A stretch of 64,000 nucleotides of DNA from contig JABHEG010000385.1 of assembly GCA_018676675.1 (NCBI GenBank), positions 1-64,000 of the forward strand, in the 5' to 3' direction. The notes beneath the pieces are model-generated. The model saw only the letters and a program-made list of their open reading frames with translations, was not told the origin of the DNA and searched no databases. Made by a program: the position numbers and the translations under genes. Shown here in pieces: positions 8,225-16,198 of this stretch (the stretch's first letter is position 1; each line of letters starts with the position of its first letter). Source of the DNA: Lentisphaerota bacterium (GTDB lineage Bacteria > Verrucomicrobiota > Lentisphaeria > Oligosphaerales > JABHEG01).

Positions 8225-8998
8225 TCACCTCCTGCCTGGTCTGTTGCTGCCGGGGAACGGGCGGGTCAGACAGGGGTAGCAACGCGCTATCCCGGCCAAC
8301 CACTCCCCCGCCAGTTCCTTGACGGACTTGCCGGCTTTCTGTCCGTCGCTCTCTTTGACCGTCAGCAGCGTCTGTTCCCCGACCAGAAGCTGGACAGCGC
8401 CATTCTCCGCACGAGTCTGAAAACTCTCTGAAGTCACTGGTTTCTCAGACGCGGCCTTCAAAGCCGCAATCGCCCCCTCAGCGCGCTCCTGACCCAGCCC
8501 TGCAATCACCTTCACTTCACCAACCTTCAGGGCCCACGCACCATCGACCTTAATCACAGACACCGCGGGGGAAGCACGGTCACTTTCCGCAATCCCTTGA
8601 ATAGCCTGACGCACAGCCAACTCAAGCTCCGCGTGTGTCCATTGGTACCCCACCGGCATCTCAAAACGGATGGGCAAGCTCACGGCCCTATCCATGACCT
8701 GCACAGCGGTCGTCCCGTTGATGCGAATCCCCATACAGCGCATGCCGTCGTCGCGCCAGCGCTTCTTCCCCTTCCCCCCGAAGTCCACAATCTCCAGCTT
8801 CAAGTTCTCGCCATACGTACCCACCAGCTTCGCCAGAAACTCCTCAGTCCCTTTCTGACAGCCGTACTGTTGGTTGATGTAGGCAACGACCTGGACGGCT
8901 CTGTCAGCGGCATCCGCTTCCGAGACACACGCAGTCAGGGCCATAGTCACGGCCAACGCAAGTTGCTTGAGTGTCCGAGTCATCACCGTCCCGTACAT
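8225..8998 (-). CDS. Predicted lipoprotein with thioredoxin-like two-cysteine domain
   Basis: 257 aa. A signal sequence ends in ALTAC, a good lipobox with C24 as the lipidated residue. A domain follows with VQVVAYINQQYGC (C47) and GMRCMGIRING (C88), 41 residues apart. The spacing and flanking pattern match the next gene downstream (C93 and C135), including a later W/Y...L...VRQAI helix. A second lobe (residues about 140-230) contains paired hydrophobic strands and a VKELAGEWLAGI helix. AAGGA lies nine bases before the ATG, and the stop codon of the ABC ATPase is two bases upstream, so the genes are translationally close. Function is not recognised; an accessory or ligand-binding role for the ABC pair is inferred from context. 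Confidence 0.55.
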   Translation of the reverse strand: MYGTVMTRTLKQLALAVTMALTACVSEADAADRAVQVVAYINQQYGCQKGTEEFLAKLVGTYGENLKLEIVDFGGKGKKRWRDDGMRCMGIRINGTTAVQVMDRAVSLPIRFEMPVGYQWTHAELELAVRQAIQGIAESDRASPAVSVIKVDGAWALKVGEVKVIAGLGQERAEGAIAALKAASEKPVTSESFQTRAENGAVQLLVGEQTLLTVKESDGQKAGKSVKELAGEWLAGIARCYPCLTRPFPGSNRPGRR

Positions 8999-9000
8999 GC

Positions 9001-9711
9001 CTATGCGTCCTTCGGATAATCGTCGTCCACCAGAGCGCCGTGCTCAATCCGGATCCGTCGCCCGCATCGCTTGGCTACAGATTCACTGTGGCTGGTCAGC
9101 AGAACTGTCCGACCATCGTTCTCCGCAAGCTCCAGTAGAAGAGACAAAATAACGTCAGCGGACGCCGAATCCAAGTTGCCCGTCGGCTCGTCTGCCAAGA
9201 TGATCGACGGTTCATTGGCAAGCGCCCGAGCCAATGCCACGCGTTGTTGCTCCCCACCACTGAGTTCCCCGGGCAGGTGATTGATGCGGTGCTCCAGCCC
9301 AACCCGCTCAATGCAGTGGAGCGCACGACCGCGGGCAGCCAAGCCAATTCCGAGCGCCGGCGCCAAAGGCAACATCACGTTTTCACAGACGCTCAATGTC
9401 GGCATCAAGTGGTAGTTCTGGAACACAAACCCAAGGTGATCGCGCCGCAAATCAGCCAAGGCATCATCCGACAACGTGTTGAGACACTGCCCCTTCACTG
9501 AGACCTCTCCACTGGTGGGGCGATCCAGCCCGCCTACGATAAACAGGAGGGTGCTCTTCCCGGAGCCGGACGTTCCCGTTATGGCCGTGGCCACGCCGGG
9601 CTCGAAAGCCACGGTAATCCCGGCAAGCGCATGCACGTCGCCATCAGAGCGGGTGTAGCTCTTCACCACATCCTGCAAGCCCACTGCGTGTTCGCAGCTC
9701 TCCGTCGTCAC
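9001..9711 (-). CDS. ABC transporter ATP-binding protein, LolD/MacB/FtsE family
   Basis: 236 aa. Walker A GTSGSGKS, Q-loop FQNYHLMPTLSVCENV, signature LSGGEQQRVALARAL, Walker B IILADEPTGNLD and switch HSESV. The FQNYHL...T..EN pattern and the PTGNLDS block mark the mechanotransmitting MacB/LolD/FtsE group, which pairs with FtsX-type permeases rather than with transport-channel permeases. GTG 9711 has GGGAG at spacing six. The FtsX-type permease is directly upstream (58 bp), and two envelope two-cysteine proteins are directly downstream. This indicates one four-gene operon acting at the cell envelope. Confidence 0.85.
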   Translation of the reverse strand: MTTESCEHAVGLQDVVKSYTRSDGDVHALAGITVAFEPGVATAITGTSGSGKSTLLFIVGGLDRPTSGEVSVKGQCLNTLSDDALADLRRDHLGFVFQNYHLMPTLSVCENVMLPLAPALGIGLAARGRALHCIERVGLEHRINHLPGELSGGEQQRVALARALANEPSIILADEPTGNLDSASADVILSLLLELAENDGRTVLLTSHSESVAKRCGRRIRIEHGALVDDDYPKDA

Positions 9712-9769
9712 TTCGTTCTCCCTGACGTATGCTCATGGCCCCAAAACGGGGCGTGTGTTAAGTGCCTGT

Positions 9770-11005
9770 TCACGGTTGCCGCAACGACGCCATAGGAGGG
9801 CGTCGGGCAGCGTAGTTCCCGGCGATCACCCCGGCCAGGAGCGCGACAGCCACGGTCAACAGAAAGGTCACAGTCAGCCCGGCAATCTGAACCCGAGGCA
9901 GCAGTGTCAACTCAAGAGCGGGGGATGTCGTCGCACAGACAGGATAGGAATTGAACGTCGCCGGAAGGCTCAGATTAAGGCGCGTACATATGAGAAAGGA
10001 AAGTCCGTACCCAAGCAAGGCCCCCGGAACGGCTCCCATCAAGCCCTGAAGCGCCATCTCATAGCCGAGCAGGGAGACCACATGCCGACGACGCCAGCCG
10101 ATGGCCCGAAGAACGCCTATCTCAACCACCCGCTCCCGGACCGACGCCAGGGATGCCCGGATCATGAGCAACCCGCCAACGCACAGTATCAAGACAACGA
10201 AAACCGTGGTGCCCGCCGCGGTCATAGCCGCCGAACGGCTAATCTGCCCGGGAAGCGAAGCCTGACTGCTCACCTGACACCCTGTCCCGACGATCTCCTC
10301 GATCTGAGCGGTTGTCTCTGCGACGTCTGCCGCAGGCTCGGTTCCGACAAATGCATAGACGACCACCGCCCCTTCACCAAGAGCCTGCTGAACGATAGGC
10401 AATGGCACGTAGGCCTGCCCGCCGCCGATCACCGCAACACCGGCCACTTTCAGTATCCCTACGACTTCGAACTCCCGCAAGGCAGCACCCTCGCCAAACG
10501 AAACCATCTCCCCAACACCGGCCCCAATCTGATCAGCGTATGCGCGATCGAGCACGACCTCCTGTTTGCGGGGGTCGAAGAGACGGCCTTCCTCAAGCAC
10601 GCAGCACCGTTCCCCTGACTGATACTGCTTCAGGGGACCACTTTGGACGCTTCCGGGGACTACCCCGGTCACGACCGCCGGCTGCCCATCGCAAAACCAC
10701 CACACGACGAGGGTCCCAGAACACGTTCGAACGCCTGGAAGTGCCCTGATCTGAGCCAGGGCTTCCATCGAGATCGCCCCAAGATCCTTCGGGCGCTTCA
10801 CCGGGGCAAACGCACACGGAGTCACCCGCTTCATGACCACCAAATCAGCCCCGGTCACCCGGAGCGGCTCGGTCGTCGCTCGCCGTATCGCATCTCCCAG
10901 GCAAATTCCCGACGCAATCAACAGCGCAACAAGCAAGAAACCAAGTATAGACAAAAGGGCCCGGCTTCGGCGCCGGGAGACTTCCTTCCAAGCAAGAGCG
11001 AGCAT
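9770..11005 (-). CDS. FtsX/MacB-family ABC transporter permease
   Basis: 411 aa with the four-helix FtsX layout. TM1 lies at about residues 15-40 (RALLSILGFLLVALLIASGICLG), followed by a large extracytoplasmic domain (about 40-270, MacB-PCD-like). Three C-terminal segments (about 275-300, 325-355, 375-400) follow, with the family's VRERVVEIGVLRAIGWRRR coupling sequence after TM2. The extracytoplasmic domain contains several cysteines (TPCAF, RTCSG, WWFCDG, RCCVL), more than is usual. GAGGA lies seven bases before ATG 11005. First gene of the four-gene operon. The substrate is unknown. The cysteine-bearing partner proteins make a redox- or metal-linked envelope function plausible. Confidence 0.82.
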   Translation of the reverse strand: MLALAWKEVSRRRSRALLSILGFLLVALLIASGICLGDAIRRATTEPLRVTGADLVVMKRVTPCAFAPVKRPKDLGAISMEALAQIRALPGVRTCSGTLVVWWFCDGQPAVVTGVVPGSVQSGPLKQYQSGERCCVLEEGRLFDPRKQEVVLDRAYADQIGAGVGEMVSFGEGAALREFEVVGILKVAGVAVIGGGQAYVPLPIVQQALGEGAVVVYAFVGTEPAADVAETTAQIEEIVGTGCQVSSQASLPGQISRSAAMTAAGTTVFVVLILCVGGLLMIRASLASVRERVVEIGVLRAIGWRRRHVVSLLGYEMALQGLMGAVPGALLGYGLSFLICTRLNLSLPATFNSYPVCATTSPALELTLLPRVQIAGLTVTFLLTVAVALLAGVIAGNYAARRPPMASLRQP

Positions 11006-11224
11006 ATCTCAGTCCTCTGTCTGACGCGACAGCATATATCAAAGCCACACACACCACTCTGACCAAGGCCAATGCCCTGAGGTTCCGAGAATGCCCAATG
11101 TACCCTCCAGCCCCCCCTTGAACAAGATGCACCGGCGACGTGGAAAAGCGCAGAAGGGATGTGCGCAACTGGCCCGAAAACCGACCGATGACGATGACCC
11201 GCCCAGGTTTCAGCCGGGAGAACA

Positions 11225-12799
11225 TCACTCCTTCTGAGGCAACGTGCGCGTGAACACATGCCACTTGGGACGCCGCCAGCTGAGACGCAGGGCCGCGACA
11301 TCCGCCACGACCGCCCGCCCATGCCGCTCATAGCCATCCAGGAACAGAACGAAGTCAAACTGCGACGTGATGGCGTCAGTCCCCCCATATTCACGCACAA
11401 CCGCGTTCGGTGGAGTAACAGGACGTCCGGCCACCAGTTCGGTGGGCAGGCACAACCCAGGGCTTCCATCGCCTTTCTCGTAGCACTTGAAGACTAGCTC
11501 TGAACAGACCAAAGCGGCATCCGTACGGAAGTCGAAGTTGTAATCATAGGGCCGACCGGCATAGCCGAATGCCCTCACCAAAGCGACAGCTTTGGCCACA
11601 CGATCAAGACGGGGGCGCAGCACGGCCAGAGAGTCAGCATGTGCTGTCTTCTCGAAGCTCGTGAAGGTAACTCCGGGAGAGATCGCCTCGATGACCCGCC
11701 GTTGGTGACCGTCGTCAAAAGGGGTCAGCAGTGTCGCATAGGCTTCCGGAAACGACCTCTGAAGAAGCTCATCGACAGTCGCATCCTCCCCTTCCTGCCG
11801 TGTCAACCAGTCCCGGACCCCTGGAGTGTCAAAGAACGCGCGACGCTGATCAGGCGTCCCGATATACAGAGCCATATGGGTCCAAAACCCGGGAATGCCG
11901 ATGTTCGACAAATGCCATTCACGGCGTTCGAAAAGCACATCTCCCGGCTCGAGAAGCGCCAGAGCACGATGGGTCTGCTCCGCTGTGATAAGAGACCGGC
12001 CAGAACGCCAGACCTTGGTGTCCCCCATCCACTCCGCCACTCCCGTCTGAACCGGTAGCCAGGCCGTGAAGCCGAGCCCCTTAACAATGTCAATGGCGTT
12101 CTTCCCGGTCAGCACGTGCCCTTGGCCGCGCCCCATCTGCCAGATAAAGGCCGAATCCTCAGCCATTCCCTGCTGAAGCGGGGACGCCACACGCGCGGCC
12201 CCCAACACCTTTGCGGTTGCCTTCAGGGCCACGAACTCTGTGGCCCGGGCTACGTTCAGGTAACGGAACTTAAACCGGGCATAGGTCTTCCCGGGCAGGC
12301 CAAGGTGGGGGATTGCCTCGTTGAGAAGCGTGTCCAGCGACGGATTCGGAGACGCCCGGTCGATGAAATCCAGCGCGAACCGATACTGGGCGAGGAATGC
12401 TGCGTAGGCCACGACGAATGCGGCCTGTCGCTGCTCCTTCTCTCCGAGCGCATGGAATCGCCCGTGAAACCGGCCAATCGCATCCAGCCCCAGGTAGTAG
12501 TCAAACAACCTGCCCCAGAGCGCTCGAACCGCCTCCCGCTGCTCCCGGGTCAGCAGCGGGGCAACGTGATCGGGCTCCTTGGGAAAAAGACCGGGGCGGC
12601 TTTCCATGAAGAGGAGGATCCCCTGGATACCTCGGCGGTAGCGTTGGACAGCCAGAGCATCTGAGGTCGCTCGAGCGATCACGCCTTCCCCCCCCAGAGC
12701 CGACACGTCCGCGACCGTCCCCTCCTCGACGGCGCCACACACATGAGTCAGACAAAGAGCCAACAACAGCCACGTTCCTTGACAAACAGTTCGTACCAT
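11225..12799 (-). CDS. Exported YiiX/NlpC-P60-like permuted cysteine hydrolase
   Basis: 524 aa. The signal peptide is MVRTVCQGTWLLLALCLTHVCG. An all-helical N-terminal half (residues about 30-270) is unfamiliar. The C-terminal half is recognisable as a circularly permuted papain-like (YiiX/YebB, DUF830-type) domain. LEPGDVLFERREWHLSNIGIPGFWTHMALYIG supplies the early strand and the catalytic His region, and ALVCSELVFKCY supplies the nucleophilic Cys. Such enzymes cleave amide or ester bonds in peptidoglycan peptides or lipids. ATG 12799 has GGAG at spacing eight; the open frame extends 16 codons further. It is 219 bp upstream of the ABC operon on the same strand and may or may not be co-transcribed. 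Confidence 0.7.
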   Translation of the reverse strand: MVRTVCQGTWLLLALCLTHVCGAVEEGTVADVSALGGEGVIARATSDALAVQRYRRGIQGILLFMESRPGLFPKEPDHVAPLLTREQREAVRALWGRLFDYYLGLDAIGRFHGRFHALGEKEQRQAAFVVAYAAFLAQYRFALDFIDRASPNPSLDTLLNEAIPHLGLPGKTYARFKFRYLNVARATEFVALKATAKVLGAARVASPLQQGMAEDSAFIWQMGRGQGHVLTGKNAIDIVKGLGFTAWLPVQTGVAEWMGDTKVWRSGRSLITAEQTHRALALLEPGDVLFERREWHLSNIGIPGFWTHMALYIGTPDQRRAFFDTPGVRDWLTRQEGEDATVDELLQRSFPEAYATLLTPFDDGHQRRVIEAISPGVTFTSFEKTAHADSLAVLRPRLDRVAKAVALVRAFGYAGRPYDYNFDFRTDAALVCSELVFKCYEKGDGSPGLCLPTELVAGRPVTPPNAVVREYGGTDAITSQFDFVLFLDGYERHGRAVVADVAALRLSWRRPKWHVFTRTLPQKE

Positions 12800-12858
12800 G
12801 GTCAAAACTCCGGACTTGAGGTAACTTCGCCGTAGATTGGACGCCAACGGCCAGCACG

Positions 12859-12887
12859 TTGCACCATAGTGTTCCAGGCCCTACCTT
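12859..12887 (+). promoter_or_regulatory. Candidate promoter giving a leaderless pseudouridine synthase mRNA
   Basis: TTGCAC at 12859-12864, a 17-bp spacer and TACCTT at 12882-12887. Seven bases downstream is 12894, the A of the start codon. The gene has no Shine-Dalgarno sequence, which fits a leaderless transcript. Both boxes are imperfect. Confidence 0.3.
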
Positions 12888-12893
12888 CCGAAC

Positions 12894-13895
12894 ATGCAAG
12901 CCTCACAACCACCTCCTCATCCGCCACCGACCGGTGACTCCACCCGTCCCGCCTCAACACAGTTGCCTCAAGAAGCCGACAGAACCCCGAGAGCGATCAC
13001 CACCGAACACGTCGTTCCTGAGAACACAACGCCCGACCGGCTGGACCGATATGTTGCAGGAACGCTCCCGGAGTATCCCTCCAAGAAGAGCGCCTACAAA
13101 GCCATCAAGCGTGGCGACATCCACGTGAACGGCGCCTGTGTCTCACCTGAACTGCGCGTACAGGGAGGGCAGTGCATCCAGCTTCTGGCCAGTGCGAAGC
13201 CACGGCAGCGCGTCCTGCAGATGTCCGTTACAGTGGTCTATGAAGACGATTGGTTGGCCGTCATCGTCAAGCCCCCCGACATCCCGGTGTCCGGGAACCA
13301 CCGCCGCACGATCACCAGAGCCCTGCCCGCAAATCTCACTCCATCCCCGCAACCGGATGCGATGCCCTGGCCCCACCCCGTCCACCGCCTCGATGGACCG
13401 ACAACGGGCCTCCTCGTCGTGGCCAAAACACGGTCGGCCGCCGCCAACCTGGGTCAACAGTTCGAGACGAGAAGAGTCAGGAAAACCTACTACGCCATCG
13501 CGACGGGACAGATGACAGGTTCGGGAACAATTGACGACCCCCTGGACGGGCGAACGGCAGAAACGACTTATAGCGTGCTTAAAACGGTACGGTCAGCAAG
13601 CCATGGCTGGGTTTCTGCCCTGACGCTCAGCCCGCATACCGGACGCACGCATCAGTTGCGCAGACACCTGGCACTCCGGAACCACCCAATCGTCGGGGAC
13701 ACTCAGTACGGGCACGCCGAACACCTCTCCCCTGGCAACCGACTTCTGCTCTGCGCAACCGGTGTGGTGATAGACCACCCGAATACCCAAACAGAAATGG
13801 CATTCTCAATCCCCCCGCCAAAGAAATTCTCTGCTTGGCTTCACCATGAGGAGGGTGCCCGTGATGACCGCGCAACTACGGATTCGTCTTCCTGA
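12894..13895 (+). CDS. RluA/RluD-family RNA pseudouridine synthase
   Basis: 333 aa. A Pro-rich N-terminal tail of about 45 residues is followed by an S4-like RNA-binding domain (LDRYVAGTLPEYPSKKSAYKAIKRGDIHVNG). The RluA-type catalytic domain contains PVHRLDGPTTGLLV, where D is the nucleophile of the HRLD motif. The later LTLSPHTGRTHQLRRHL and HPIVGDTQYG blocks are also present. It isomerises uridines in rRNA or tRNA; the exact target cannot be told from sequence. No Shine-Dalgarno is present before ATG 12894, and a promoter-like element places +1 at the ATG. The 3' end overlaps the convergent STN-like gene by 20 bp. Confidence 0.88.
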   Translation: MQASQPPPHPPPTGDSTRPASTQLPQEADRTPRAITTEHVVPENTTPDRLDRYVAGTLPEYPSKKSAYKAIKRGDIHVNGACVSPELRVQGGQCIQLLASAKPRQRVLQMSVTVVYEDDWLAVIVKPPDIPVSGNHRRTITRALPANLTPSPQPDAMPWPHPVHRLDGPTTGLLVVAKTRSAAANLGQQFETRRVRKTYYAIATGQMTGSGTIDDPLDGRTAETTYSVLKTVRSASHGWVSALTLSPHTGRTHQLRRHLALRNHPIVGDTQYGHAEHLSPGNRLLLCATGVVIDHPNTQTEMAFSIPPPKKFSAWLHHEEGARDDRATTDSSS

Positions 13896-14310
13896 AAACG
13901 ATCACCGCGTGGTCTTCCACAACATAGTCCAGACCGCAGGCCTTACAGGTGTAGAGCATGGCCTCCGCAAGAGACAAGTCCTTGAAGCTGAAACTCACCG
14001 CCCGCATCAGGCTGGTTTGGTCGCACTTGTAGAAGAGGTTCACCCCCCGCTTTGCGGGATCCAGTTCACGAGCTCGACGAACAAGAAGCGCAAAGACATC
14101 CTGGGCCGCCATCCCGTCTACCGCCAGAGCCGGGATCCTGATCGAACGCATACGTTTCTCAAGGATCGCTTTGGGGCCCCGCTCAATGCGTCCCGTATGT
14201 GGCTGAACCGTGACTCCCTGCTGGGTCGACGTCTGTGCTCCAGCCAAGACGGCCAAGCCCAGAACCAGCATCCCGACAGCCCGCTCCACAGTCACTGAAG
14301 TGCATCTCAT
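13876..14310 (-). CDS. Small exported protein with secretin/TonB N-terminal (STN)-like domain
   Basis: 144 aa. Signal peptide MRCTSVTVERAVGMLVLGLAVLAGAQT, then a single domain. VNLFYKCDQTSLMRAVSFSFKDLSLAEAMLYTCKACGLDYVVEDHAVIVFRK has the STN pattern: a strand, a helix beginning with the V-x-F-x-x-x-x-x-x-L-x-x-A motif, then a terminal L-x-Y-x-x-x-x-x-x-x-x-I strand pair. Full secretins or TonB receptors carry a beta-domain after this; here nothing follows. AGGAGG lies nine bases before ATG 14310, and 13 upstream codons are ignored. It may be a stand-alone periplasmic adaptor for a secretion system. No secretin gene is in the window. Confidence 0.6.
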   Translation of the reverse strand: MRCTSVTVERAVGMLVLGLAVLAGAQTSTQQGVTVQPHTGRIERGPKAILEKRMRSIRIPALAVDGMAAQDVFALLVRRARELDPAKRGVNLFYKCDQTSLMRAVSFSFKDLSLAEAMLYTCKACGLDYVVEDHAVIVFRKTNP

Positions 14311-14626
14311 CTGATTCGTCCTCCTGAGGTCAGTGGGGTTCCGTGCCACGTGTCAGGCCGAGCCCCTCGCCAGTCTGCTTCTTCCGATTTCCGGGAGATT
14401 TCCCTATAGAGTTACGGTACTTCCCTTCCGCCCACGGACAAGCTCCCTCTACTCCCTCTACTCCCCCTGCGTACCCTTTGACACACCCGTGCCTTTGGGG
14501 TAGGTTCACCGGCGACTGTGCCGTGCCGTAAGCACGGCGTCCCGGCTCCGGCCGAAGGACTCCCAGCATCTCGATTGACAGTTACCCCGCCTGTGTGGGT
14601 GACAAAGATCAAGGCTCGCAGCCCCT
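14311..14626. other. Divergent intergenic region with structured leader of the receiver-kinase gene
   Basis: 316 bp. Contains the tandem CTCTACTCC-type repeat near 14448-14466, a candidate promoter at 14478-14506, and a perfect 7-bp hairpin (GCCGTGC/GCACGGC) at 14520-14538. A GTCC...GGAC pair follows around 14540-14570. No Shine-Dalgarno is obvious before ATG 14627. Comparison by eye with cobalamin and c-di-GMP riboswitch cores did not give a match. Confidence 0.4.
14478..14506 (+). promoter_or_regulatory. Candidate promoter for the receiver-kinase gene
   Basis: TTGACA at 14478-14483, a 17-bp spacer and TAGGTT at 14501-14506. It would produce a leader of about 115 nt that includes the 14520-14538 hairpin. 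Confidence 0.4.
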
Positions 14627-15850
14627 ATGAAGCAAATCCTCTGCGTCGATGACGATGTGCAGGTGTTGCAGGTCTTCAGGAAGATCCTCGCCCGAGCGGG
14701 GTACGAAGTCCGAACGTGCACCAACGGCGCCGACGCTATCAATGCCTTTGCCACCTCCCCTCCTGACCTCGTGCTACTTGATCTCACCATGCCGGGCCTG
14801 TCTGGACTCGAAACATGTGCCAGGCTGAGAGAAAACCCCGCTGCTCTGGGCGTTCCCATGATCATGGTCTCAGGAGTACAGGAGCAGGACGCCATCATGG
14901 CCTGCCTCTCCGAAGGAGCGGACGACTACATCCTGAAGCCCGTCACCCCGCCGGAGCTTCTGGCCAAGCTCGCATTCGCCCTCAAGAAAAGCGAACAACA
15001 AGGCGGCGAAGAGAGCAGCTTGGAACCGGGCACCCGCTTCGCAGAGCGCTTCGAGTTAGGCCAACAGATTGGCTCCGGTAGTTTCGGGCGCGTGTTCAAA
15101 GCTCGAGATCTAAGTTCCGGAGACGATGTCGCGCTCAAGGTCTTTGAGCTCCCGCACGCTCAGCGGTCCGACAAGGCCTTCATCACGGCTCTCCTCCGCG
15201 AAGCGTATGAAATGTCCAGGCTGGACTGCTCAAGCATCGTACGCTTCCACGACTTCGGCCAAACCGGGATATTCTATTACCTCGCAATGGAGTACCTGGA
15301 CGGAAACTCCCTTACCGCCTTCGTGGAGGAGAACGGCGTACTCGAAGAGGTCAGTATCGCGGTCATAGGCTATGAGATCGCCAGCGCCATTCAGTACCTG
15401 GCCGAGCGGAACATGGTCCACGGAGACATCAAACCCGAGAACATCATGCTCACGGCGGATGGCGATGTAAAACTGCTCGACTTCGGCCTGGCCAGAACCT
15501 GTTCCGAAGTCAACATGGCCGTTACCGATGAGATCATGACAACTCCCGCGTTCTCAGCCCCCGAAGCGTTCTATGCCGACAGCAACCTCGATGTGAACAG
15601 CGACATCTACGCCCTGGGAGGAACGCTCTACTACGCAGCGGCAGCCGTCCCTCCCTTTCCGGGAGACACAATGGAAGAGGTCCTGGCCATCCGTTTCGAG
15701 CAGGCGCCAACCCCAATCCGCGAACTCAACCCCAACATCAGTGCCGACCTCGCCCAACTCATCGAAGCTATGCTTCATCAGGAACAGGGCAGCCGCCCGG
15801 CCATTTCCTCGGTACTGGCAACGCTTCAGAACGTCATATCACGACATTGA
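14627..15850 (+). CDS. Response-regulator receiver fused to a Ser/Thr protein kinase
   Basis: 407 aa. Receiver domain (1-120): acidic pocket D8-D10, phosphoacceptor D52 (VLLDLTMPG), S82 and K104 (ILKP), all intact. A short Glu/Ser linker leads to a Hanks-type kinase (about 141-405). It has the glycine loop IGSGSFGRVFKA, K171 in VALKVFE, E192, the catalytic loop HGDIKPEN (D267, N272), DFG at 285-287, and APEAF. HGD replaces the HRD of classic kinases, which is common in bacterial members. No membrane segment, so it is cytosolic. Phosphotransfer from an unlinked histidine kinase to D52 would gate the kinase. The neighbouring sigma-54 small-RNA locus starts just after this gene. Confidence 0.88.
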   Translation: MKQILCVDDDVQVLQVFRKILARAGYEVRTCTNGADAINAFATSPPDLVLLDLTMPGLSGLETCARLRENPAALGVPMIMVSGVQEQDAIMACLSEGADDYILKPVTPPELLAKLAFALKKSEQQGGEESSLEPGTRFAERFELGQQIGSGSFGRVFKARDLSSGDDVALKVFELPHAQRSDKAFITALLREAYEMSRLDCSSIVRFHDFGQTGIFYYLAMEYLDGNSLTAFVEENGVLEEVSIAVIGYEIASAIQYLAERNMVHGDIKPENIMLTADGDVKLLDFGLARTCSEVNMAVTDEIMTTPAFSAPEAFYADSNLDVNSDIYALGGTLYYAAAAVPPFPGDTMEEVLAIRFEQAPTPIRELNPNISADLAQLIEAMLHQEQGSRPAISSVLATLQNVISRH

Positions 15851-15918
15851 ACGCAATTTGCCCCCCCATTTTCTCCCGTTTTCCCCCGATTTCGCCTCGA
15901 ACAACAAATCGTGGAGCC

Positions 15919-15962
15919 ATTTCGCACACCTGCGAAAATGTCGCATTGAGAAATTCTCAGTG
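15919..15962 (+). promoter_or_regulatory. Two adjacent inverted repeats, candidate enhancer-binding sites
   Basis: Site 1 is TTTCGCA-N4-TGCGAAA at 15920-15937. Site 2 is TGAGAA-A-TTCTCA at 15947-15959, extending to a 19-bp near-palindrome at 15944-15962. They lie about 110-150 bp upstream of the predicted sigma-54 start site, the usual range for activator (bEBP) binding. A half-site-like GTTGAGAA recurs at 15987-15994. Confidence 0.45.
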
Positions 15963-16043
15963 TTGTGAAACACCCCCTTATGAGACGTTGAGAAACGGCC
16001 GCCATTCTCTCTCTCGAGCACGAAACGCACGAAAACGGCGAAC

Positions 16044-16060
16044 TTGGCACGATGCCTGCT
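16044..16060 (+). promoter_or_regulatory. Sigma-54 (RpoN) promoter
   Basis: TTGGCACG-N4-CTGCT. The GG at 16046-16047 and GC at 16058-16059 are exactly ten bases apart. The -24 box matches the RpoN consensus fully and the -12 box differs at one position. The predicted transcription start is about 16071. No protein-coding gene lies downstream on this strand until 17468. Confidence 0.72.
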
Positions 16061-16070
16061 AATACCTACA

Positions 16071-16190
16071 CCATACTCTGAGGAGCGGTGCCACCTCCTC
16101 TGAGTTCAAGCGCAAAAAGCGCTTTCCTCCTCTCGCTTTGAGCCCCGGCGCCGTCACACGGATGCGGCCCGGGGCTCACCCTTTCTACCC
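16071..16190 (+). ncRNA. Predicted sigma-54-dependent small RNA with anti-Shine-Dalgarno segment
   Basis: A transcript of about 110-120 nt is defined by the sigma-54 promoter and the hairpin at 16141-16176. Hairpin 1 pairs GAGGAG (16080-16085) with CTCCTC (16095-16100). Hairpin 2 is AAGCGC-AAAAA-GCGCTT (16108-16124). The linker at 16125-16140 is pyrimidine-rich, predicted single-stranded, and contains CCTCCT, complementary to a Shine-Dalgarno sequence. A terminator-like stem follows. No plausible peptide is encoded. This layout is typical of trans-acting antisense RNAs. The call is inferred; I know of no matching family. Confidence 0.5.
16141..16176 (+). terminator. Terminator-like hairpin ending the predicted small RNA
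   Basis: AGCCCCGG (16141-16148) pairs perfectly with CCGGGGCT (16169-16176) around a 20-nt loop and is followed by a pyrimidine-rich tract. The tail is not a clean U-run. It also lies just past the 3' end of the minus-strand esterase gene and could serve both strands. Confidence 0.5.
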
Positions 16191-16198
16191 CTTGTTCC

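Noticed and set aside
14448..14466. Short tandem CTCTACTCC-type repeat
   Set aside because: Only two copies; not a CRISPR or a regulatory array.
14478..14626. Cobalamin or c-di-GMP riboswitch before the receiver-kinase gene
   Set aside because: Some GC-rich pairing and a GACTGT string are present, but the conserved cores of either class are missing.
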